From Gemmata palustris (GTDB lineage Bacteria; Planctomycetota; Planctomycetia; Gemmatales; Gemmataceae): a stretch of 64,000 nt of DNA. The DNA is taken from NCBI RefSeq assembly GCF_017939745.1, contig NZ_JAGKQQ010000001.1, positions 4,898,001-4,962,000 of the forward strand. Reading direction: 5' to 3'. The position numbers and the translations under genes were made by a program. Under the pieces are notes generated by a model that was not told the DNA's origin, made no database searches, and saw only the letters and a list, made by a program, of their open reading frames with translations. Shown here piece after piece: positions 1-7,255 of the stretch; position 1 is the first letter of the stretch; each line of letters starts with the position of its first letter.

Positions 1-435
1 CGCCGGGTCCGGGACCGCGGCGGCGAACGCCTTCGCGGTGTCGTACAGCTCAAAAAACTCGACCGCCAAATCGTTGTGGAACCGCCAGCGGTTCACAATA
101 ACGGACTCGGCCGTTTTTCTCGTCTTGCGGTTGCGATACGCGCAGCGCCCGAACACGACCACGCGGTCCCCTTCGACGATGAACTCTTCGGACGCATAGT
201 GAATCATTTCCCAGTCGGCCCGCAGCCCGGAGAAGTAGCCCCGAATGGTGTCTTTACCCTTGCGCGGCAGGGAGAACTCCATGCCCGGCGCCCCGTCCGC
301 GATGGACCGCATCTCGATGTCGTCGGCCATGAGCGCGACCCACGTATCGTCGCTCGTGCCGCGGGAATCGTGCCACGCCGCATAAGCGTAGCGCAGTTTT
401 TCGAGAAGTTCGGCACTGACAACGGCCTGACTCAT
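1..435 (-). CDS. NTF2-like / SnoaL-like protein, 3' end outside window
   Basis: Reading leftwards from an ATG at 435, 145 codons stay open to the window edge, so the C-terminus is missing. The protein starts MSQAVVSAELL and contains the pattern of small cone-shaped NTF2/SnoaL folds: an N-terminal helix, WVALMADDIEM, then alternating strands with GDRVVVFGRC and a late RWRFHNDLAVEFFELYDT strand. Members of this fold are either small enzymes (ketosteroid isomerase or polyketide cyclase type) or ligand-binding proteins; the sequence does not say which. No signal peptide, so probably cytoplasmic. It is on the same strand as the next gene but 359 bases from it, with a terminator between, so it is transcribed separately. 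Fold assignment is fairly safe, substrate unknown. Confidence 0.75.
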   Translation of the reverse strand, partial: MSQAVVSAELLEKLRYAYAAWHDSRGTSDDTWVALMADDIEMRSIADGAPGMEFSLPRKGKDTIRGYFSGLRADWEMIHYASEEFIVEGDRVVVFGRCAYRNRKTRKTAESVIVNRWRFHNDLAVEFFELYDTAKAFAAAVPDPA

Positions 436-605
436 GTTCGCGTCTCCCGAAGTGGCCCGCGCTCGACGGTGTTAGCGCGGAGGGGCGTTCAGTTTAACTC
501 CCGAACAAGCGTACCGCGAGGTGATAGTTCCCGAGACTCGAACGTTGCGGCCCGCGCGGAAAGCATCCCGAGTCGCGATACTAAACCGCGAACTGTCGAT
601 CTTCT

Positions 606-673
606 GTAGCCGGCCTCTGCGAGGCCGGGATGTCCACCGCCAGTGGCACCCCGGCCTCGCAGAGGCCGGCTAC
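606..673. repeat. 24-bp perfect inverted repeat, GC-rich
   Basis: Arms at 606-629 and 650-673 are perfect reverse complements (beginning GTAGCCGGCCTCTGCGAGG) around a 20-base loop. The arm itself contains a smaller near-palindrome. The sequence looks like a dispersed small palindromic element rather than a terminator, because no U-run follows on either strand. Confidence 0.8.
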
Positions 674-739
674 GAACAGCCATCGTCTCGGATTACTGAG
701 TTGGATAATCACGCACTGCACTTCCGCCTACAGCGCCCC

Positions 740-776
740 AAAAAACGACAGAGGGCGGGGTGTTAGCCCCGCCCTC
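740..776 (-). terminator. Rho-independent terminator of the dehydrogenase gene
   Basis: A 10-bp GC stem (751-760 with 767-776, loop TGTTAG) lies 18 bases past the stop codon of the 795-5930 gene. Read on the minus strand it is followed by a short spacer and a run of six U (A-run at 740-745), the classical terminator layout. Confidence 0.85.
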
Positions 777-794
777 TTCAGAAATCGCTGACAA

Positions 795-3700
795 TTAGTG
801 GTCGTGACCGGTGCCGAACAGCTTGCTCTTCGGATCGGCCCGGCCCCACACGTAGGCGAGCAGGTCGAGGATCTCGTCGCGCGAGAGCTTGTCGAGCAGC
901 CCCTTCGACATCATTGACGTCGGGGCCTTCTTCTGCTCGGCGATGTCCGCACGCTTGATCTCGCGCGGCTTCGCGTTCGCCAGCGGGTTCTCGATGATCT
1001 TCACCACGCCGTCCTTCTCCTCCACGATCATGCCGAGAACGACCTTGTCGTCGGTCAGCACGAAGCGGTACGCGGCGTACTTGTCGTCGATCTTCTTTGC
1101 GGGGTCGAGGACGTGTTCGAGCACGTCCACACCGTTCTTGAACACCTTCGGGTCGAGCTTCGTGAGATCCGGCCCGAACTCGGCGCCCTGCCCGCCGAAC
1201 TTGTGGCACGCGACGCACGTGCCGACCGTAAACATCTGCTTGCCGTTCGCGAAGTTCCGCGCGCCCTTCATCTCCATCTCCTTCACCGCGTCGGCCAGTT
1301 CTTCGAGCTTCCACTCCGTGCGCGGGCGGTTGAACTTCAGCAGATCGTCCTTCACGGTCAGCGGGTTCTTCGCGAGGTAGGCTTCCGGGTTCTCCTGGTA
1401 CGCTTCGAGATCGGCCACCACGTACAGCGCCCCGTGCATCCGGCGCCAGTGGCCCGGGTAGGTGCAGACGTAGGGGTAGATCCCCGGCTCCTTGGGCGCG
1501 GCAAATTTCAGTTGCTCGGCCTGTCGCGTTTGAAGCAGCTTGCTCTTAAGTAGCACGGTGCCGGCGGGCATGTTGGGCACGTACTGCGCGTCCGCCGCCC
1601 CCGGTTCGAGGGCGAACGCCTCGGCCGCGTTGCCGACCTTTTCGAGGTTCCCCGGCGCCACGATCACGAAGTTGTGCGGCATGATGTCGGTGTTCTCGAA
1701 CGCGAACTCCACCGGCTTCCCGGCCTGCACGATGATGCGCTCCTTGTCGAAGCTCATCTGATCGAACAGCGTGCCGACGCGGATCACGCGGACGCCGATA
1801 TCGGCCAGTTCCTTGCGCGCGGCCTTCGCTTCGGCCGGGGCGAGCAGCCCCGCGAGGCCCTCACCGAGCTGCATGAAGTCCAGCGCGACGGTCGAGGTCC
1901 GCTCCGCGACCGGCACCGAGCGGATGAACTTCATCACGGTGTCGAGCGTGGCCTTCGCATCATCCTTCGGCCAGTCGCGAGCCGGGATGCGCAGGAGCGC
2001 CTGCACCGCGGGTTCACGGTCGTTCTCTTCGGTGAGGTACTTCGCGATCCCCTTGAAGGCGTCCGCCTCTTGCCCGCGCACGGTCGCGAGCGCGAACATC
2101 GCGGAGCGCCGGATCACGCGCTCCGGCGCGCCCGTACCGACTTTGAACTCGGACTTCTCCTTTGGTGCCGGGTTCTTCAGCGCCTCGAACACGGGCTTCT
2201 TGTCCGCGCCGAGCACACGCACGGTGAAGTTGGCCAGCCGGTCCCCGAACGCGCCGTCGGTGCGGTTCCACACCACGATCTTCTCGATCGACACCACCCG
2301 CCCGAGATCGACCTCCCACCACGGGTTCACGGTCCCCTCCCGGGTGTGGGTCGAGGTGCCGTCGCTGTACGCGCCGTTGGTCTTGCCATCGATGGCGCGG
2401 CTCGCGGGGCCGTCGTAGGCGGTGCTGCTCTGGGCCGCCTTCCCGCGCGGCGCCACGTTCACGTTGTCACTGAACACTTGCACCTCGGCGAGCGTGAGCG
2501 TGCGCTGCGGGCCGGGCAGTTCAATACGCACGAACCGCCCGCTGACGCTCTTGCCCCCCTCCACGGTCTTCGCGAGGTCCGGCGGAAGCCCGGTGAGCAG
2601 CGCCTTGACCTTCGGGTACAGTGCGGCGCGGGCGCCCGGGTCGCGCACCATCGGCACCGCGGAGATGTAGTCCTTCAGCGCCGAAACCGATTTAGTCGCG
2701 AGCGCCCACGACTTCTCGATGTCGCCGTCCGCGGCGATGAGCGCGGTGTAACCCATTTGCCGCGTTTCGAGCGCGCGCCCCTTCGTGGCCAGGGCCTCGA
2801 GGTCGCCTCGGGCGGCCACGAGTTCCGGCTGCGGGCGCCCGGAGAGCAACCGGGCCAGGTCGAACGCGACGCTCTCTTCCGTGATGGCGGCCTCGTCGTG
2901 CTGCCGGATCGCGCTCACGAGGACCGCGAGTTCCGACTTCTGGTCCTGTTTCGCCAGCGCGGTCAGGGCCTCGCGGCGGAATTCGTCCCGCACCCCTGGC
3001 CGGAACAGCAGTTCCAGGTAAACGGCCGAAGTGCGTTCCATCTTCAGCAGGTCGTCGGTGGTGACCGACTTCAGGAAGTACCGCGCGCCCGCGGCCGTGG
3101 TGAACTTGATCGGGCGCTTCTCCGTGATCGCCTGGCGCACGATCGGGTCGAGCGCCCGCATCGTCTCCCGCGCGACGTGCGCAACGAACAGGTCCGTGGG
3201 CTTGTCCTGCGCGACGAAGACGACCTCGGCCGCTTCGGGCACGGTGAAGAAGCTCGCGGCCCGAACCGCTTCCATGCGCACGCGCGGGTGTTCGTCGCCG
3301 GCCAGTTGCTTCAGCATTTCGAGCGAATTGGGCACACGGTCGCGCCACTCGCACAGTACGCGGACGGCGGCGGCGCGGGCGCGGAAGTCCTTCGCCGCGA
3401 GCACGGTCTTGAGCAGATCGACATCGACGACGTTGTGGTACTGGTGGACCCACAATGCCTCGAGGACGTGGTGCGTCGGGTCCGCGCCGCCCCAGGGCTG
3501 GCCGGCCCACTTCTTCGCCGCGGCGACCACCTCTTCGGTCTTGCGGGCGCCGAGTTCGATCTTCACGCGGGAGCGCACGCGGTCTTCCGGGTGCTCGAGC
3601 AATTTCACCAGAGCCTCGGTGCTCTCGCCCGCGATCTTCGGCGACTGCGAGAGCTGGCGCCCGTCGTAGGTCACCTTGTAGATGCGCCCCTTCGTGCGGT

Positions 3701-5930
3701 CGCGGCTGGGGTCACGGAGGTTGTGCTGCATGTGCCCGATGATCGGGTTCTGCCAGTCGATGAAGTACAGCGCGCCGTCCGGTCCGGTCTTGCAATCGAC
3801 GGGGCGGAAGTTGGGGTCGCTGCTCGTGAGGATCGGCTCCTGTTCCTGACCCGAGAGGCTGCCCCCGAAATCCGAGAGACGGTAGCGCAGAATGCCCTGG
3901 ACCCCGATGCAGTTCGTGACGATCAGGTTCCCGTCCCATTCCGACGGGAAGTGCTGACTGGAAAGAACCTCGATGCCACCGCACGGCCGCGTGCGCTGTT
4001 GGTACACTTGCGGCGGGGTGGCGTGCTTGCCGGTCGGGTACCCGTTCAAGTTCGGACCGGGCAGGTAGCCACTAAACAGCGGGGCGTGGTACGGCTGGGC
4101 GCCGGTGCCGTCTACCACGATGTCTTGCCCCCAGTGATCGAAGACGTGCCCGTGCGGGTTGGCGAAGCTGTGCGTGACGTACACGTCGAGCTTCTGCGTG
4201 CGCGGCTCGTAGCGGAACACCCCGCCGTCGCCCAGGCGCTTGCACCGGCCGTAAGGGTCTTCGATCTGCGAGCGGTGGAACGTGCCCTCCTGCCAGTACA
4301 GCGCGCCGCCCGGGTCGAGCACGAAGCTGTTCGCGGTGTGGTGCGTGTCGGCGGTGTCGAGCCCGTGGAGGACGCGCTCACGGATGTCGGCCTTGTCCCC
4401 GCCCTTCGAGTCCTTCAGGAAGACGAGGTCCGGGGCCTGAGCCACCAGAACACCGCCGTTGTAGAACTCGAACCCCGTCGGGTTCTGTAACCCGTCGGCG
4501 AACGTGGTCACCTTGTCGGCCTTGCCGTCGCCATCGGTGTCTTCAAAAATCAAAAGCTTGTCGTTGTACGGTTCACCCGGCTTCCAGTGCGGGTAGCTCG
4601 GCCACACCGCGACCCACAACCGGCCCCGTGCGTCCCACGCCATTTGCACGGGTTTCGCGAGTTCCGGCCACTTCTCCTCGCTCGCGAACAAGCTGACCTT
4701 CAGCCCCGTGCCGATCTTCATCTTCGTGATCGCGTCCTCGCCGGTGAGGAACAGGTGCGTGCCGTTCGGCCCCGCGCCCGGCTTGTTGGTCGTGACCGGT
4801 ACCGACTTCGGCAGGTTGCTGTCGTCCGGCTTTGCGTCCCGGCCCTTCGCGACATCCCAAATGACCTTGTCGCGGTTCGTCGTCATGATGTCGAGCGTTT
4901 CCAGTTCCTTCTGCACGACCTCGTAGTTGGTCTGCTTGCCGACGAACTGGAGCCACGCGCGGCCGCCGTAGGTGGAGTACCCGTCCGTCACGCGGTACCG
5001 CTGGTACCAGTGGAACGCCTTGTCCTGCACCACGGGGCGGAGCTTCGCCATCAGGTTCTCGTCCGGCGGTGCGTACTGCCCACCCACCGGGTGGATGTAG
5101 TTATCGATCACCTCGGCCAGCTTGCGGTGCCCCTCTTCCGTCAGGTGGACGCCGTTGATCGTGAGCGGCTTACCGCCGTTCTTGACGCCCTCGTAGCGGA
5201 CCTTCATCGGGTTGTAGAGGTCGATGAACGACGCGCCGTTCGCCTGCGCCACTTCGCGCATCGCCTGCGTGTACAGTTCGATGTTCTTGTTGATACCCTC
5301 GACGGCCGCACCCGTCGGCAGGTTCGGCGACTTGTGGTCCTCGAACGGGATCGGCGAGAACAGCGTGAGCCGCGGCGCCGACTTGCCGTTGTACTTTTGG
5401 GAGAGCGTGTGCTTGATGAACGCGGTGAGTTCGGCCTTAAACTTGGGCAACCCGGCGGCGCCCGCGAACGACTCGTTGTAGCCGAAGAAGGCGAAGAGCG
5501 CGTCCGGCTTCGTGTTCGCCTTCTCGAAGCGGTTCGGGTTCACGACGCTCTTGTCCGCGACCAGCTCCGGCCTCGGGATCGGGGCACTGGCACTGAGCCA
5601 CTGGTCCGGCGTGCCGAACGCCTCGGACCGGATCCGCAGGTTCACTTCGTCGCCGGAGAACCCGAGGTTCCGAATCGTGAGGTCGTGGTTCGGGAACCGT
5701 GCGTACAGGAACGTTTCGACCCAGCCGTCGTGCTGCATCCGGTCGGCGAGCGTGTTGCCGATGATGCAGACGTGGTCGCCCTTTTCCAGCTTGAATTCGC
5801 CCGGGGGCGGTTCGCCCGGTTGGGCGGCAATCGTTCCGGTGGGGGGCGCGGGCGGCGTGAGTAGCGCCAGCAGCGCGGCGGCCGACCCCAGTAGCAGGCC
5901 GACGGAGAGTAGGGAGCGCCCGACGGGCAT
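795..5930 (-). CDS. Giant secreted PVC-type dehydrogenase with SGNH-like, discoidin-like, cupredoxin-like and cytochrome c domains
   Basis: 1711 aa with an N-terminal signal peptide. Approximate order: residues 43-287 SGNH/GDSL-hydrolase-like; 395-750 a beta-propeller of the PVC membrane-bound dehydrogenase type, with aspartate-rich FEDTDGDGKAD; 760-975 HEAT-like helices; 1130-1230 discoidin (F5/8 type C)-like; 1400-1510 cupredoxin-like with plausible type 1 copper ligands (His in MPHNF, then Cys-His-Met in YVCTYPGHWRRMH); and a C-terminal haem domain with CVACH near residue 1573. It probably oxidises a sugar or polyol outside the cytoplasmic membrane and passes electrons to haem or copper. 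The SGNH block I serine is replaced (GNTLADR) and the block V Asp is Asn (NGVHL), so that domain may be inactive or binding-only. Large fusions of this kind are typical of Planctomycetes; the substrate is unknown. Confidence 0.85.
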   Translation of the reverse strand: MPVGRSLLSVGLLLGSAAALLALLTPPAPPTGTIAAQPGEPPPGEFKLEKGDHVCIIGNTLADRMQHDGWVETFLYARFPNHDLTIRNLGFSGDEVNLRIRSEAFGTPDQWLSASAPIPRPELVADKSVVNPNRFEKANTKPDALFAFFGYNESFAGAAGLPKFKAELTAFIKHTLSQKYNGKSAPRLTLFSPIPFEDHKSPNLPTGAAVEGINKNIELYTQAMREVAQANGASFIDLYNPMKVRYEGVKNGGKPLTINGVHLTEEGHRKLAEVIDNYIHPVGGQYAPPDENLMAKLRPVVQDKAFHWYQRYRVTDGYSTYGGRAWLQFVGKQTNYEVVQKELETLDIMTTNRDKVIWDVAKGRDAKPDDSNLPKSVPVTTNKPGAGPNGTHLFLTGEDAITKMKIGTGLKVSLFASEEKWPELAKPVQMAWDARGRLWVAVWPSYPHWKPGEPYNDKLLIFEDTDGDGKADKVTTFADGLQNPTGFEFYNGGVLVAQAPDLVFLKDSKGGDKADIRERVLHGLDTADTHHTANSFVLDPGGALYWQEGTFHRSQIEDPYGRCKRLGDGGVFRYEPRTQKLDVYVTHSFANPHGHVFDHWGQDIVVDGTGAQPYHAPLFSGYLPGPNLNGYPTGKHATPPQVYQQRTRPCGGIEVLSSQHFPSEWDGNLIVTNCIGVQGILRYRLSDFGGSLSGQEQEPILTSSDPNFRPVDCKTGPDGALYFIDWQNPIIGHMQHNLRDPSRDRTKGRIYKVTYDGRQLSQSPKIAGESTEALVKLLEHPEDRVRSRVKIELGARKTEEVVAAAKKWAGQPWGGADPTHHVLEALWVHQYHNVVDVDLLKTVLAAKDFRARAAAVRVLCEWRDRVPNSLEMLKQLAGDEHPRVRMEAVRAASFFTVPEAAEVVFVAQDKPTDLFVAHVARETMRALDPIVRQAITEKRPIKFTTAAGARYFLKSVTTDDLLKMERTSAVYLELLFRPGVRDEFRREALTALAKQDQKSELAVLVSAIRQHDEAAITEESVAFDLARLLSGRPQPELVAARGDLEALATKGRALETRQMGYTALIAADGDIEKSWALATKSVSALKDYISAVPMVRDPGARAALYPKVKALLTGLPPDLAKTVEGGKSVSGRFVRIELPGPQRTLTLAEVQVFSDNVNVAPRGKAAQSSTAYDGPASRAIDGKTNGAYSDGTSTHTREGTVNPWWEVDLGRVVSIEKIVVWNRTDGAFGDRLANFTVRVLGADKKPVFEALKNPAPKEKSEFKVGTGAPERVIRRSAMFALATVRGQEADAFKGIAKYLTEENDREPAVQALLRIPARDWPKDDAKATLDTVMKFIRSVPVAERTSTVALDFMQLGEGLAGLLAPAEAKAARKELADIGVRVIRVGTLFDQMSFDKERIIVQAGKPVEFAFENTDIMPHNFVIVAPGNLEKVGNAAEAFALEPGAADAQYVPNMPAGTVLLKSKLLQTRQAEQLKFAAPKEPGIYPYVCTYPGHWRRMHGALYVVADLEAYQENPEAYLAKNPLTVKDDLLKFNRPRTEWKLEELADAVKEMEMKGARNFANGKQMFTVGTCVACHKFGGQGAEFGPDLTKLDPKVFKNGVDVLEHVLDPAKKIDDKYAAYRFVLTDDKVVLGMIVEEKDGVVKIIENPLANAKPREIKRADIAEQKKAPTSMMSKGLLDKLSRDEILDLLAYVWGRADPKSKLFGTGHDH

Positions 5931-6035
5931 GGGAGAGTCTCCGGGATTTAGGTGCGCGGGGACGGGCGGGTGTGTGACAGTGTTGTACCAGACATACCGC
6001 GAAGGGGAAACAGCGAGTGCGCAGTCGTCCGGGGA

Positions 6036-7109
6036 CTACGCAGTAGGCACGGGGAACAGACACGCCATCAATTCACGCTCGAACCGGTCCCAGTCGAGCC
6101 CTTCGGCGAACACTTCGACGCGGCTGTCGCGGCGGTACGCGGTCGGCGCGACGCTCATCGCGGTGCCGGCCCGGTTCACGGCCGCCCACTCGTCGGCGAG
6201 GTGGAACACGCCCTTCAACCGCGTCACCTCTTTGGTGTTCGCTAACAGCCCGAGGAGTTTGGCTTCGTCGAACACATCGGCGGGATCGAACACCCACCCA
6301 CAGGCGGGGGGAGTGAGGTAGCGCTTGGGGGGGGAAGAAAGCAACCCCTCCCCAACCCCTCCCCTAAACGGAGAGGGGCTTAAAACCGCCTCTGATTCTG
6401 TTCCCCCTTCCTTCTTAGGGAAGGGGGTTAGGGGGTTAGGTCGGCTTTGCTCCCCTTTCCCTTTGGGGAAGCCAGGCTCCTGCGGGTACAGCGGAAAGCG
6501 TTCGTCGTTCGCACTGAGGTCGAGCCACGCGGGGTCAATGCGCCCCTGGGTCGTCCCGGCGATCAGCAGCTTCGGCGGGAACAGCCCGTTCGCCCACGAC
6601 TGGAAATCGGCCACGAGTTCCGGGGTGGCGGTGTCGAGCTTGTTCATCACGAGCACGTCGGCCATCTGGATCTGGTCGATGAAGATCGGGTTATCCCGCA
6701 TCTCCGGCTTCGCGAAATCGTGCGGATCGACGATCCCCAGTGTGGCGCGCACGTCGAGGCGCCCGTGGTAACTCATTCGGAGCGAGTCGAGCAGCCGGGC
6801 CGGGTGGCCCAGGCCCGTCGTCTCGATGATGAGTCGCTCGGGCCGCGCTTCGAGTAACAGGAAGTGGATCGCGACCGGCAGGAACGGCGCGCTCGCGCAA
6901 CATACGCACCCGCCGCCCACCTCCTTCACCGTCACGCCCTCGGGGGCGCTCCCCTCGATCAGCGCGTCATCAATCGACACCGCGCCGTACTCGTTCACCA
7001 GTACGGCCCATCGCGAACCGGTCTCTTTGCGCTGGAGCAGGTCGATCACGGCCGTCGTTTTCCCGACGCCCAGAAACCCGGTAATCAGATTGGTCGGAAC
7101 GGATTGCAT
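6036..7109 (-). CDS. CobW/G3E-family GTPase (metal chaperone type) with an in-frame repeat insertion
   Basis: 357 aa. Residues 8-20 form the Walker A loop (ITGFLGVGKTTA), residues 66-71 carry the GGCVCC metal-binding motif of COG0523 proteins, NKLD at 156-159 is the guanine-specificity motif, and a C-terminal CobW_C-like part starts around GWVFDP (271). The family inserts or delivers Zn, Co or Ni to client proteins using GTP. Between the GTPase and C-terminal domains, residues about 214-262 are a low-complexity Pro/Gly/Lys stretch encoded by a dispersed palindromic repeat (6326-6478), which keeps the frame open. It should fall in the interdomain linker, so activity may survive. The gene is divergent from the protease at 7256. 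Metal specificity cannot be read from the sequence. Confidence 0.85.
   Translation of the reverse strand: MQSVPTNLITGFLGVGKTTAVIDLLQRKETGSRWAVLVNEYGAVSIDDALIEGSAPEGVTVKEVGGGCVCCASAPFLPVAIHFLLLEARPERLIIETTGLGHPARLLDSLRMSYHGRLDVRATLGIVDPHDFAKPEMRDNPIFIDQIQMADVLVMNKLDTATPELVADFQSWANGLFPPKLLIAGTTQGRIDPAWLDLSANDERFPLYPQEPGFPKGKGEQSRPNPLTPFPKKEGGTESEAVLSPSPFRGGVGEGLLSSPPKRYLTPPACGWVFDPADVFDEAKLLGLLANTKEVTRLKGVFHLADEWAAVNRAGTAMSVAPTAYRRDSRVEVFAEGLDWDRFERELMACLFPVPTA
6326..6478. repeat. Two-part palindromic repeat inside the CobW-type coding region
   Basis: Two neighbouring palindromes lie inside the gene: one around 6344-6380 (CAACCCCTCCCC... / ...GGAGAGGGG) and one around 6401-6443 (CCCCCTTCC...GGAAGGGGG followed by a TTAGGGGG tract). 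On the coding strand they read as PNPLTPFPKKEGG and SPSPFRGGVGEG, peptides typical of dispersed repeats that have entered reading frames. Boundaries are approximate, judged from loss of GTPase-like sequence. Confidence 0.75.
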
Positions 7110-7255
7110 TGCAGCCTTCGGGAACGCGGATCGAACGGTCGGGTCCGCTCACGATACCGGATTCATTATCCGGGCACGACCCATTGTTCAGCGGTCCGCG
7201 CACCATTAGGATTCAACGGCCACCGTTCCCGTTACTGATCGCGGGGTTTTAGCCC

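Larger units (their letters stand above)
436..794. other. Intergenic region with a palindromic repeat and a terminator
   Basis: This 359-base gap separates two minus-strand genes. It holds a 24-base inverted repeat (606-673) and, at its right end, a terminator for the upstream dehydrogenase gene. The rest must contain the promoter of the NTF2-like gene; no clear sigma-factor boxes or operator could be picked out by eye. Confidence 0.6.

Noticed and set aside
1674..4490. A 938-codon plus-strand frame opposite the giant dehydrogenase gene
   Set aside because: It is antisense to a gene with clear domains, is very rich in Arg, His and Val as expected from reading high-GC codons backwards, and shows no family motif.
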